The notes: a model not told the origin generated them from the sequence alone. Counted from the stretch's first letter, positions 1 to 7,577 are shown. The stretch is DNA of 64,000 bases from Gemmatimonadota bacterium (GCA_014192065.1 BJHH01000005.1:1-64000), one strand, 5' to 3'. Made by a program: numbers and translations.

Positions 1-134
1 TTGCGTTTGAAGGCGACTCGGAAGTTGTCTGGTTCGAAGGCAACTATGGCGCGTACCTCGACGACCTGAAGAAGCGAAAGGGTCCCGATGCTGACCAGCC
101 GCATCGGATCAAGTACCGGAAACTGGTAAGATAG
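1..134 (+). CDS. ettA: energy-dependent translational throttle protein EttA, C-terminal end (partial)
   Basis: Only the last 44 codons are in the window; the first complete codon is at 3 and the stop TAG at 132-134. The peptide carries the ABC-F tail seen in EttA proteins (FEGDSEVVWFEGNY, then DQPHRIKYRKLVR). EttA is a cytoplasmic ABC-F ATPase that binds the ribosomal E site and gates translation according to energy status. The identification is supported by the copy at 12961-13203, which also has the ABC signature-region sequence ISHDRWFLDR. Bases 1-127 are identical to 13070-13196. After base 127 the two copies diverge, but both still encode Val-Arg-stop. This is the usual result of integration into a gene's 3' end, where the element supplies replacement terminal codons. 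Confidence 0.88.
   Translation, partial: AFEGDSEVVWFEGNYGAYLDDLKKRKGPDADQPHRIKYRKLVR
109..134 (+). other. candidate left attachment site (attL) of the integrative element
   Basis: The last codons of ettA here (ATCAAGTACCGGAAACTGGT, then AAGATAG) match the right ettA fragment up to base 127 and then change while keeping the same amino acids. A related but diverged version lies at 3933-3962. I infer that strand exchange took place within these last codons. The exact core cannot be fixed because the three copies share only short blocks (TCAAGTAC and TGGT). Confidence 0.55.
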
Positions 135-172
135 TAAACTCCCCTATGAAACACCGAGTTTAGAAAAATACA

Positions 173-192
173 TTACGTGACATATTACGTAA
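173..192 (+). promoter_or_regulatory. paired recombinase arm-type sites, left end
   Basis: Two near-identical octamers, TTACGTGA (173-180) and TTACGTAA (185-192), are separated by CATA. This gives a period of 12 bases, about one helical turn. The same layout (octamer, 4-base AT spacer, octamer) occurs at 3745-3764 beside the integrase gene, and a single octamer lies at 3886-3893. Repeated short sites at both ends of an element next to a tyrosine recombinase are what arm-type integrase or excisionase binding sites look like. The role is inferred; the repeats are directly visible. Confidence 0.6.
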
Positions 193-244
193 TACCGCGA
201 CCGAAGTAAGGCGCCTAGTTGGCAGTGCGCCAGGTCTTGGACAA

Positions 245-280
245 CAAAGCCCCGACTCATCATCGGGGCTTAGTGTTTCT
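245..280 (+). terminator. stem-loop terminator-like repeat, copy 1
   Basis: A 9-base-pair stem (247-255 with 263-271, AAGCCCCGA/TCGGGGCTT) encloses a 7-base loop and is followed by a T-rich stretch (GTGTTTCT). It is nearly identical to the hairpin at 2272-2310. No gene is visible between ettA and this copy, so it may end ettA transcription or insulate the element. It may also be a remnant of an earlier cassette. Confidence 0.55.
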
Positions 281-532
281 ACTATCTCACCGTCACCTGT
301 CTGTCGAACAATGGTGCAAGACGGTGAAGTGGGCGGTGGAACAGCACATCGTGATCACGAACGCCAGGGAGGGCTGGACACGAGCACCAAGTGGGTGCAG
401 TATCTGAGGTGGGTCCGTTTCGCAAGGAAGTTTGCGTTGATGGGTTGGCGCGACAGCATGGGTGCTACCGCGTTGAAGTACCCGCTGTGTCTCAGGGGCT
501 CGACGAAGGACTGTCTGATGTTGGGACAATAG
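281..532. other. intergenic stretch without a supported gene
   Basis: This stretch lies between the first terminator copy and the first leader repeat. Short open frames exist on both strands, but none has a recognisable domain, convincing ribosome-binding site or conserved start. I see no RNA gene. Confidence 0.4.
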
Positions 533-632
533 TCACGACGCGCTAGTCACTACCAGGTCGCCAAGGTGTGGTGGTTGGAGATGGTTGATTCACAACAGGG
601 AGCCGCACGATGTCCCAAGATGCGCCGCTGCC
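533..632 (+). repeat. duplicated leader plus start region, copy 1
   Basis: About 100 bases, covering some 77 bases upstream of the ATG at 610 and the first codons (MSQDAP.PP), recur at 1745-1844 with an exact offset of 1212 bases. The first 55 bases differ at one position. The duplicated unit holds the ribosome-binding site and probably the promoter, so the two cargo genes probably share their regulation. Confidence 0.8.
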
Positions 633-1722
633 GCCCGACGAGACCGCCTGCCCTTCGTGCGGCGAACGCATCCTTGCCGCGGCAAAGAAATGCAAGCATT
701 GCGGGGAGTGGATCGCCAGCCAGCCTAATCCGATCCTCGCACAGCAGGCGAACTACAGCGTGCCACTACGTATCGAACGTCAGGAGCAGAGTGGTGGTGG
801 TGGCGGTCGTGGCGGTGGTAGCAGCTATTCCACGAGCTCCATTGGCATTGCGACTCAGGGGAGCGTGTGTCCGCAGTGCAAAGAGACGACCGGTTTTGCG
901 AACACGTACTCCATGTGGCATTGGGTGCTTGCGATTCTATTCTTCCCGCTTGGACTTCTCTGTCTACTATTTCCCATCAAGGTATGCGCACGCTGCGGGA
1001 CCACATTTGGCGCAGGTGTGCAGATGGCGAAGACCGTACGCATCATTGCCATCCTCTATCTCAGCGCGATTCTCCTCATCGTCGTTAGTTGTTTCGGCGT
1101 AATCGCAGTCGCGGGCTACACAGCAGCAAAAGCAGTCGGAGATGCTGGAGCGGCGGTCAGCTCTGCGCTTGGTACCACGCGTTCCGCGGTCGGGTCTACT
1201 GCGGAAGTCCCCGAGCCCGAACGGCAAGAGCCACTGGATTCTTCGTCGCTAACTAACCGAGAATCCGATCAGATTCCTTCTATTGAGTACCGCGCTCCAC
1301 CGATTGATAGCGGAGGGGACGGTGCTCGCCCTGGTGCGACGCAACCGTTTCTAACCGCCGATCGGATCGCGCAACAGTTGAAGATAGTCGAATCGTTGAA
1401 CCCGCGACCGTCCGAGGGCGGCGTGTACGAAGAGTCCATGGTTGAGAAACCCGTGACTGAAGCGTCCAATACCCAGCGGCCGCGGTTTCCCGACATCCTC
1501 AAGTCCGCCGGCGTTGAGGGCGAGGTGCTCGCCCAGTTTGTCGTCGACACTACGGGGCATGTCGAGATCAACTCGTTCAAGGTTCTCGATACTTCGCACG
1601 AACTGTTCGCGGCGTCGGTGCGTTCGGCGCTACCCGGCATGCGTTTCCACCCCGCCGAAGTGGGTGGGAAGCGCGTTCGTCAACTGGTGCAGCAACCGTT
1701 CGTCTTTGCCATCCAGAAGTAA
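610..1722 (+). CDS. zinc-ribbon membrane protein with C-terminal TonB domain
   Basis: The 370-residue protein starts at an ATG 9 bases after a purine-rich AGGGAG. The N-terminus has a CxxC-x10-CxxC zinc ribbon (Cys14, Cys17, Cys28, Cys31). A Gly-rich linker follows, then a second Cys pair (CPQC) and a third (CARC) on either side of a hydrophobic helix (about residues 100-118). A second strong membrane helix lies near residues 142-170. The last ~85 residues resemble the TonB C-terminal fold (the VEGEVLAQFVVDTTGHV region, ending in the PFVFAIQK type of strand). The protein is probably anchored in the inner membrane with the TonB-like domain in the periplasm. In the element it pairs with the DUF805 gene, which shares its leader and MSQDAP start. 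I know of no standard function for this domain order; a role in energy coupling or phage or transport interference is speculation. Confidence 0.7.
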   Translation: MSQDAPLPPDETACPSCGERILAAAKKCKHCGEWIASQPNPILAQQANYSVPLRIERQEQSGGGGGRGGGSSYSTSSIGIATQGSVCPQCKETTGFANTYSMWHWVLAILFFPLGLLCLLFPIKVCARCGTTFGAGVQMAKTVRIIAILYLSAILLIVVSCFGVIAVAGYTAAKAVGDAGAAVSSALGTTRSAVGSTAEVPEPERQEPLDSSSLTNRESDQIPSIEYRAPPIDSGGDGARPGATQPFLTADRIAQQLKIVESLNPRPSEGGVYEESMVEKPVTEASNTQRPRFPDILKSAGVEGEVLAQFVVDTTGHVEINSFKVLDTSHELFAASVRSALPGMRFHPAEVGGKRVRQLVQQPFVFAIQK

Positions 1723-1744
1723 TCGAACTTTCCTATCACGCCCC

Positions 1745-1844
1745 TCACGACGCGCTAGTCACTAGCAGGTCGCCAAGGTGTGGTGGTTGGAGATGGTTCA
1801 CTCACAACAAGGAGAAGCGTGATGTCCCAAGATGCGCCGTTCCC
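1745..1844 (+). repeat. duplicated leader plus start region, copy 2
   Basis: This is the second copy of the leader at 533-632. It ends in a stronger Shine-Dalgarno (AAGGAG, 1809-1814) before the ATG at 1822. Similarity drops soon after the MSQDAP codons, so only the leader and the start are duplicated, not the gene. Confidence 0.8.
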
Positions 1845-2211
1845 GCCAATGACATTCGGCGAAGCCATTGCTGCCTGCCTCGCGAAATACGCGACGTTTG
1901 GCGGAAGGGCTCGCCGTTCTGAGTATTGGTATTTTGTTCTAGCCACCTCAGTAGTCAGTTGGGTTGCGTTTGCGTTGGGAGCTGGTATGGCTTTGTTTGG
2001 CGAAGGGACTGGACTCGTTCTCTACTATATCGTGCTTCTCGGTCTGACATTGCCGACAACTGCTGCTTCTGTGCGCCGCCTGCACGACACGAATCGCTCT
2101 GGGTGGTGGTTGTTTATATATCTGACGGGTATCGGTGCGATTCCATTATTTATATGGTTGTGCATGAAAGGCACTCCCGGCGACAACAATTATGGAAAAC
2201 GCACAACGTAG
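1822..2211 (+). CDS. DUF805 family membrane protein
   Basis: The 129-residue protein has the DUF805 pattern: an N-terminal segment with FGGRARRSEYWYF, hydrophobic helices, the family signature RRLHDTNRSGWW, then a final helix. DUF805 proteins are small inner-membrane proteins of unknown function that recur near phage- and element-borne genes. I chose the ATG at 1822 because it follows AAGGAG and because its N-terminus (MSQDAPFPP) matches the upstream gene. Base composition is visibly more AT-rich than in the flanking chromosome. A terminator lies 60 bases downstream. Confidence 0.8.
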   Translation: MSQDAPFPPMTFGEAIAACLAKYATFGGRARRSEYWYFVLATSVVSWVAFALGAGMALFGEGTGLVLYYIVLLGLTLPTTAASVRRLHDTNRSGWWLFIYLTGIGAIPLFIWLCMKGTPGDNNYGKRTT

Positions 2212-2271
2212 GTAACCACCACTGCTTGAGCATCAGCATTGTCAGACCAGCCGCGCTGACCACCGTGAATA

Positions 2272-2310
2272 GCACAAAGCCCCGACTCATCATCGGGGCT
2301 TTGTGTTTCT
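2272..2310 (+). terminator. rho-independent terminator, copy 2
   Basis: A near-perfect stem of about 13 base pairs (2273-2285 with 2293-2305, core CAAAGCCCCGA/TCGGGGCTTTG) has a 7-base loop and a T-rich tail. It ends the DUF805 transcript. The core is identical to the hairpin at 247-271, so terminator and leader are both duplicated within the element. Confidence 0.8.
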
Positions 2311-2494
2311 ACATGTCACCATCCAAGAACTGAGTGACGATGGAAGCATGCTCGCGTCGTCGTGATGCAAGGCGTGGCACCAGTGTGACTGGGCGCTGCA
2401 AACTCACGTCGTTACCAGCGGCAAGGGAACCAATTGTGCGAGCAGTACATCCATTGACCGCAATCCCTCGACCACACGTTACGGTGCGGCGCGG

Positions 2495-3730
2495 TCAAGA
2501 ATCAAGAATCAGTTCCTGTACGAAATCCTCTGCACGGCTCGACCAAGTGCGCTCTCCCTTCTTCCGTGGCGCCTTGCTCTGTGCCGATAACCAATCAAGC
2601 AGACGCTGCCGGTCCTCGTCGAGGTCGCTCTTCGTTGGCTCTCGTTGCTGATACAGCGCCGTCATGTCGCGCGTGCCATGCCCCATGTAGTAGCTCAAAC
2701 GCGAGCGCGGGATACCGGCTTCTTCAAACCAGATAGATGCAGTGCGTCGAAAATCCCGAGCACGCACCGGCGTTGGCGGATCAAGCGCTTCGAGCCGTTG
2801 ATGCAATCCATGAGGTGAACGCGCAGCAGGTGGCAGCCACTTCACATGTGGAATCAGGCGAGAAGCATTCGCGGTCTTTACGCCCTTGATGCGCAGGTGC
2901 CCGGTCGCCTTGTCGCGCTCCCACAATCCACGATTGAACTCTGTCGGGCGCATTCCTGTCAGGACCAAGAACACAAGCCACGAACGATAGTCCGTAGGAG
3001 CATCCGGGTTTTCGTTTGGTCCGCGTGTCGAGTTGATTCTCTTCACCAAGTCTGCCAGATCGTGAACGGTGCTTAGAGGATGATGCGCACGCTTCGTCGT
3101 TGGTTTGATACGCGGAACTTGAACCACGCGACGAAACACGTGCGATTCTTCATCGTAGCCGAGATGGTGTCTGAGAAAGACGAGGATGTGGGTCCGCGCC
3201 TGATTGTACATCTCGGCTTTTCCTTCACTCGCGTATTTCGCACGTAGACGCCGCATTACGTCAGGGATATCACGAACGGGTGTATCGGCATCAATCATCG
3301 AGAGCGTTTCGAGTCGCTTCACCAATCCGAAGCGATTCCGTTTTGTCGATGGCGACAAGCCACTTTGCTCAACCCACTGCGTGAACAGTGTCTTGAATGG
3401 GTCGTTGATGTTTGCCTCGATGAAATTGAGGCGACCCTTCTGGTAGTCGACTAACGCATCGAGCAGGCGAACTTTGCCCGACTTGATGAGCGTGAGGCGA
3501 ACCGCGTCTCGAAGCGCATCGAGGTCCTTCACCATGAGCTTGATGTCCTTCACCATTTCGAGCGCGTTGCGTTGCTGCGGGAACACGCCGGATGCCTTGA
3601 AGATGCGACCGACCGTCTTTGTCACGATATCAATTGTGTAGCTCCCAACCTGCACCCATCGTTCACCCTTTCGGATTCGTCCGCGTGACGGCATAGTTAT
3701 GAGTATCCGAATAGCAGCAGCGCGCTGCAC
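2495..3730 (-). CDS. tyrosine recombinase (site-specific integrase)
   Basis: The 411-residue protein has a tyrosine-recombinase catalytic core at the C-terminus. Box I Arg261 is in LTGMRPTEF. The box II position is Arg325-x-x-Arg328 in RARDFRRT, where Arg replaces the usual His, a variant found in other integrases. His351 is in MGHGTRDMT and the nucleophile Tyr360 in ALYQQ. The N-terminal ~210 residues are the SAM-like and arm-binding part. The GTG start at 3730 is uncertain; an ATG at 3694 would remove 12 residues. The gene faces leftward, and paired arm-type sites (3745-3764) sit directly upstream, so the integrase may repress itself. No excisionase gene was found. It presumably recombines at the ettA 3' end. 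Confidence 0.88.
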   Translation of the reverse strand: MQRAAAIRILITMPSRGRIRKGERWVQVGSYTIDIVTKTVGRIFKASGVFPQQRNALEMVKDIKLMVKDLDALRDAVRLTLIKSGKVRLLDALVDYQKGRLNFIEANINDPFKTLFTQWVEQSGLSPSTKRNRFGLVKRLETLSMIDADTPVRDIPDVMRRLRAKYASEGKAEMYNQARTHILVFLRHHLGYDEESHVFRRVVQVPRIKPTTKRAHHPLSTVHDLADLVKRINSTRGPNENPDAPTDYRSWLVFLVLTGMRPTEFNRGLWERDKATGHLRIKGVKTANASRLIPHVKWLPPAARSPHGLHQRLEALDPPTPVRARDFRRTASIWFEEAGIPRSRLSYYMGHGTRDMTALYQQREPTKSDLDEDRQRLLDWLSAQSKAPRKKGERTWSSRAEDFVQELILDS

Positions 3731-3744
3731 ATGTGATTGAATGC

Positions 3745-3764
3745 TTACGTGATATATTACGTGA
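3745..3764 (+). promoter_or_regulatory. paired recombinase arm-type sites, integrase side
   Basis: TTACGTGA (3745-3752) and TTACGTGA (3757-3764) are separated by TATA, the same 12-base period as at 173-192. They lie about 15 bases upstream of the integrase start, so they could serve both recombination and promoter control. They partly overlap a perfect palindrome GACAATTGTC (3763-3772). A further single octamer is at 3886-3893. Confidence 0.6.
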
Positions 3765-3905
3765 CAATTGTCAAATATGCCACCAATTCATGAGACATGG
3801 TCGCTTTTGATGGAACGGTATTTGAGCTGAGCGAAATGTTGTTCGAAGATGTTTCACAGTAAGACTTTAGGGAATACAATATGGATTACGTGACACACGG
3901 GACAA
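3765..3905. other. non-coding right end of the integrative element
   Basis: AT-rich sequence between the integrase promoter and the right attachment site. I see no gene. It contains a lone TTACGTGA octamer at 3886-3893, whose distance from the candidate right att core (about 45-60 bases) is similar to that of the left pair from its core. Confidence 0.4.
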
Positions 3906-3962
3906 ATGGCGATCGATTCGGTCGCGAACGAGTTCAAGTACAAGAAGTTGGTGCGCTCGTAG
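3906..3962 (+). other. candidate right attachment site with divergent ettA-like tail
   Basis: An open stretch ending at TAG (3960-3962) reads ...NEFKYKKLVRS-stop. This aligns with the end of EttA (HRIKYRKLVR-stop), and the DNA shares TCAAGTAC and TTGGTGCG-type blocks with it. The in-frame stop at 3891-3893 limits it to a short tail, so it is not a gene. I read it as an attR-type junction whose ettA-derived codons come from a different ettA allele than the one at 1-134. The rlmN start follows 13 bases later. Confidence 0.5.
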
Positions 3963-3974
3963 GCCGACTTGCTG

Positions 3975-5075
3975 ATGGCCTTGCCCGTCACCTCCTCGCC
4001 ACGCGATCTCTACGGCCTCACGCGCGCTGAGCTCCAGCAGCAGCTGGTGCACTGGGGCCTCAAGCCCGTGCATGCCAACCGGCTGTGGAGGTATCTGTAC
4101 ATCGACCTCGTGTCGTCGTTTGACGAGATGCCCGAGCTGTTGCCCGCGTTGGCGGCGCGTCTGCGCGCGGAAACGACACTGGGCGTCCTGCCCACGACGC
4201 TCGAGACGGCGTCGAGCGATGGCTTTACGCGAAAGTATCTGCTGTCGCTCGCGGATGCCGCCACCATCGAGACCGTGCTCATGCGCTTCACGGGGCGCGT
4301 CACCGCTTGCGTGAGTTCACAGGTTGGCTGCGCCATGGGGTGCGTCTTTTGTGCGACGGGACAGATGGGGTACACGCGTCATCTCACACCGGGGGAGATC
4401 GTGGCGCAGGCCGTGCATGTGGCGCGCGTGCTGCGCCACGAGGCGCCCGCCGGCGCCATGATGCGCCAGACGCGCCATGGGCTCGGCACGCGCTTGCGGA
4501 ACCTGGTGCTGATGGGGATGGGCGAGCCGTTGCACAACTACGACGCGGTCATGCAGGCGATCGACATTCTCCTCGATCCGCATGGTCCGGCGCTCGCTGC
4601 CGACCGCATCACGTTGAGTACCGTGGGTGTCGTGCCGGGCATTCTTCGCATGGCCGCGGAACAGCGTCCGGTGCATCTGGCGGTGTCGCTTCACGCGGCC
4701 ACGCAGGCCGAGCGGGCGGCGCTGGTGCCCTCTGCGCGCAAGTGGCCGCTCGACGAACTGATGGCCGCATGCCGTACGTACAGTGCGACGACCGGTCGCC
4801 GCATTTTTTACGAGTGGACATTGATCGAGGGGCGGAACGACGGCGTGGACCAGGCGCGCGCCGTGGGTGTGCTGCTGCGCGGATTGCCGGCGCACGTGAA
4901 CCTCATTCCGCTCAATCCGACCACGGGCTACGACGGCGCGCCCACGCGCACCGAGGCGGCGACCCGCTTTCAGCAGGTGCTGGCGGAGGAGTTTGCGCTG
5001 CCGAGTACGGTGCGCCAGCGGCGCGGGATCGACATTGCGGCCGGGTGCGGGCAGCTGGCGGTGACGACGCGCTGA
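3975..5075 (+). CDS. rlmN: 23S rRNA (adenine2503-C2)/tRNA (adenine37-C2) methyltransferase RlmN
   Basis: A radical SAM methyltransferase of about 366 residues, normal length for RlmN. It has the CxxxCxxC cluster motif (Cys119, Cys123, Cys126), the first catalytic Cys at 112 in TACVSSQVGC, the GMGEPLHNY motif, a SAM-binding STVGVVPGI region, and the second catalytic Cys near the end (AAGCGQL). RlmN makes 2-methyladenosine at A2503 of 23S rRNA and A37 of some tRNAs. A TTG at 3969 is an alternative start. It lies just inside the high-GC part of the island, behind the ettA-like tail. A housekeeping gene here suggests either an extra copy or an ettA-rlmN order carried over from the donor. Confidence 0.93.
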   Translation: MALPVTSSPRDLYGLTRAELQQQLVHWGLKPVHANRLWRYLYIDLVSSFDEMPELLPALAARLRAETTLGVLPTTLETASSDGFTRKYLLSLADAATIETVLMRFTGRVTACVSSQVGCAMGCVFCATGQMGYTRHLTPGEIVAQAVHVARVLRHEAPAGAMMRQTRHGLGTRLRNLVLMGMGEPLHNYDAVMQAIDILLDPHGPALAADRITLSTVGVVPGILRMAAEQRPVHLAVSLHAATQAERAALVPSARKWPLDELMAACRTYSATTGRRIFYEWTLIEGRNDGVDQARAVGVLLRGLPAHVNLIPLNPTTGYDGAPTRTEAATRFQQVLAEEFALPSTVRQRRGIDIAAGCGQLAVTTR

Positions 5076-5099
5076 ACACACGCCGCCGCCGGCGGTTTG

Positions 5100-5888
5100 T
5101 TACGGCCGGCAGTTCGCGGCAGCGACCCGTGCGCGGACATCGGCGGCATCGCGCGGTCGGGTGCCGGCGTCGGGGGCGCGGAAGGTGATCACGTAGGCGC
5201 CATCGGGCATGTCATCGCGGCGCACACGGCTGTACCCGACGGCGCCGAGTTCGCAGATGAGCAGCCGCGGCGGGGTGCCGTGTCGGTCGGTCGGGGCATC
5301 CTGATCGAGAATCGCCAACCGCCCTCCGGCGCGGAACGCCGTCGCGAGCCGATACAGCAGGGCGTACGGGTCGCTGATCTCGTGATACATGTGAATCATC
5401 AGCGCCACGTCGATACTGGCCGCGGGCAACGCCGGATCACCGGGGGTTCCCGCGATCACCTCCACATTGGTCCACTTGGCGTCGGCCACGCGCTCGCGAA
5501 GCATCGCGAGGTAGCGCGGCTCGATGTCCTGCCCGTACACCAGGCCGCGCGCACCCACCCGCTCACTGAGGTGCCGCACGTAGTAGCCGTCACCGGCACC
5601 GATGTCGGCCACGCGCTGTCCGGCGCGGATGTTCAGAATGTCCATCACCTTCTCCGCCTCGCCGAAGGCGTCGCGGTCAACCTCATCGATCCACCGCGGT
5701 GCCACGATGCGCGAAATGGGCCGGTTGGGCGCCGGAAACTCGCGGGCGGCCGATTGTGCGGTGCCCGACTGCGCCGCGGCCGGTTGCGCCGTGCCCGTGG
5801 CGGCCAGGGTGAGGCTCGCGGCCAGTCCGGTTGCCGTGGTCACGCGCGCCATGAGGCGGCGGGAGCCTGCGATGGATTGGGTCAGCAT
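5100..5888 (-). CDS. exported class I SAM-dependent methyltransferase
   Basis: The Rossmann-fold methyltransferase core has motif I VADIGAGDGYYV, an acidic motif II (GQDIEPRYLAML), and a later MIHMYHEISDP segment typical of class I enzymes. Upstream of it lies a basic, then hydrophobic, Ala-rich segment ending in an AAAQ-type cleavage site, so export is predicted. This is odd for a SAM-dependent enzyme. The start is uncertain: I prefer the ATG at 5888 (signal peptide with RR in the n-region). The frame is open to 5948, and an ATG at 5852 is also possible. The substrate is unknown. Its 3' end is 24 bases from that of the convergent rlmN. Confidence 0.75.
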   Translation of the reverse strand: MLTQSIAGSRRLMARVTTATGLAASLTLAATGTAQPAAAQSGTAQSAAREFPAPNRPISRIVAPRWIDEVDRDAFGEAEKVMDILNIRAGQRVADIGAGDGYYVRHLSERVGARGLVYGQDIEPRYLAMLRERVADAKWTNVEVIAGTPGDPALPAASIDVALMIHMYHEISDPYALLYRLATAFRAGGRLAILDQDAPTDRHGTPPRLLICELGAVGYSRVRRDDMPDGAYVITFRAPDAGTRPRDAADVRARVAAANCRP

Positions 5889-6053
5889 ACGAACGTGTGC
5901 GCGACGGGACGACGAACGGCCACAGGGGAACACGGGAAGCACGGGCATGGACTCGGTGGCCAGGGATAGAGGAGGACCTTCACCAACAGAAGCCGCGAGC
6001 TGGCCGCGGGGTTCCGCGTCGCCACCATCCGCGCGTGCCTCTAGAGGGTCAGA

Positions 6054-7577
6054 TCACAACACCGGGCGCCGCTTGCCGTGCTCTGTCGCCTGCTCGAAGG
6101 CATGCGCCAACTGCAGCAGCGCCCAGTCACCGCGCGGTTTGCCCACGATCTGCGCGCCCACGGGCAGGCCGCTGGCGCTGAAGCCGGCGGGCACGCTGAT
6201 GGCGGGGCACTGCATGAAGGTCACGTACCACGCGCTGCGCATCCAGTCGATGTAGGTCGGCATCGCGACACCGGCCACGGTGGTGGGATACTCCGTCGTG
6301 ATATCGAACGGCTCCACCTGCGTCACGGGACACACATACGCGTCGTACTTCGAAAAGAACTGCGACACGTGCCGGTACATCTGTGCTTGCCGCGCGTTGG
6401 CCCTGGCCACATTCACCGCGCCCTGTCGTTCGGCTTCGGTGATCTCCCACTTCACGGTGTCCTTGAAGAGCGTGGGGTTGTCGCGCGACAGCTTCGCATA
6501 GCTGTTGTGATACGTGAGATGCCGCAGTGCGGGGAACGCTTCGTCGACACCGCTGAAATCGGGCTCCGCGTCTTCCACGATGCACCCCATGTCAATGAAC
6601 GCTTTCCGGTTGGCGTTGAGCACGCGCGTGATCTCCGGCTCGAAGGGCAAGCCGCCCATGTTCGTAAACCACGCAATGCGCTTGCCCTTCATGCTGGCGG
6701 CGAGCGGACGGCGGAAGATGGCCGGATCGTCAGCGAGCGATGTGGGATCGGGGGCGTGCACACCGGCGATGGCGCTCAGAAAGAGTGCCACGTCTTCCAC
6801 TGAACGCGCCATCGGACCACTGGTGGAGAGCGGCGACCAGGAGCCGTCGTCGTCGGGTACGCGTCCGGGAGACGGACGGAAGCCCACGACGTTGTTCCAT
6901 GCGCCAGGATTGCGCAGTGAGCCGCCGGTGTCGCTGCCATCGGCGATCGGTAGCAGGTTGCAGTTGAGGGCGCAGGCCGCGCCGCCACTCGAGCCGCCCA
7001 CGGTTTTCTGGAGGTTGAACCCGTTGCGCGTGGCGCCGAACACCGCGTTGAAGGTGTTCGAGCCGGCGCCGAACTCCGGCGTGTTGGTCTTGCCGATCGT
7101 GATCGCGCCGGCGGCGCGGATGCGCTGCACGATCAGGGCATCGGTAGTCGGCACGTTGTCCTTGTACAGCAGCGAGCCCTTGGTGGTGCGGATGCCCGCC
7201 GTATCAACGAGATCCTTGTGCGCAATCGGCAAGCCGTGCAACGGTCCAAGCGGCTCGCCGCGCGCCTGACGTTCGTCGGCGGCCTTGGCCCACGCGCGCG
7301 CCTGCTCCGGTACGAGCGTGACGATGGCATTCACGGTCGGGTTCACACGCTCGATGCGCGCGAGATGCGCCTCGAGCACTTCGCGGGCCGACACGCTTTT
7401 GCGTCTGATGCGCGCGGCGAGCTCGGTGGCCGAGAGCGACGTGAGTTCGTCGGCGGGAGTGCTATGAGGTGCGGACATGGCAGGGGTGTTCGCAGAGAGT
7501 ACGTGAGGGAGCGCGCCGCCGACGGCGGCGGCACCGACCAGCTGCGTGAAGGCGCGGCGGGAGAATGAATCGGTCAT
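6054..7577 (-). CDS. amidase, amidase-signature family, Tat-exported
   Basis: The 507-residue protein has a twin-arginine signal (FSRRAFTQLV) and the full Ser-cisSer-Lys triad: Lys121 in IAHKDLVDT, Ser196/197 in the GGSSGGA loop, and nucleophile Ser220 in DGSDTGGSLR. The family hydrolyses carboxamides such as peptide amides or aryl amides; the natural substrate cannot be told from sequence. The length fits the family. It is followed on the same strand, about 165 bases later, by the methyltransferase gene. Confidence 0.93.
   Translation of the reverse strand: MTDSFSRRAFTQLVGAAAVGGALPHVLSANTPAMSAPHSTPADELTSLSATELAARIRRKSVSAREVLEAHLARIERVNPTVNAIVTLVPEQARAWAKAADERQARGEPLGPLHGLPIAHKDLVDTAGIRTTKGSLLYKDNVPTTDALIVQRIRAAGAITIGKTNTPEFGAGSNTFNAVFGATRNGFNLQKTVGGSSGGAACALNCNLLPIADGSDTGGSLRNPGAWNNVVGFRPSPGRVPDDDGSWSPLSTSGPMARSVEDVALFLSAIAGVHAPDPTSLADDPAIFRRPLAASMKGKRIAWFTNMGGLPFEPEITRVLNANRKAFIDMGCIVEDAEPDFSGVDEAFPALRHLTYHNSYAKLSRDNPTLFKDTVKWEITEAERQGAVNVARANARQAQMYRHVSQFFSKYDAYVCPVTQVEPFDITTEYPTTVAGVAMPTYIDWMRSAWYVTFMQCPAISVPAGFSASGLPVGAQIVGKPRGDWALLQLAHAFEQATEHGKRRPVL

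Noticed and set aside
311-532. 73-codon frame between the first terminator and first leader
   Set aside because: No domain, no convincing ribosome-binding site; probably chance.
2334-2651. 105-codon plus-strand frame overlapping the integrase 3' end
   Set aside because: Arg/Ser-rich, overlaps a real gene, no motif.
4307-5188. Long plus-strand frame overlapping rlmN
   Set aside because: Same region as an unmistakable RlmN in another frame.
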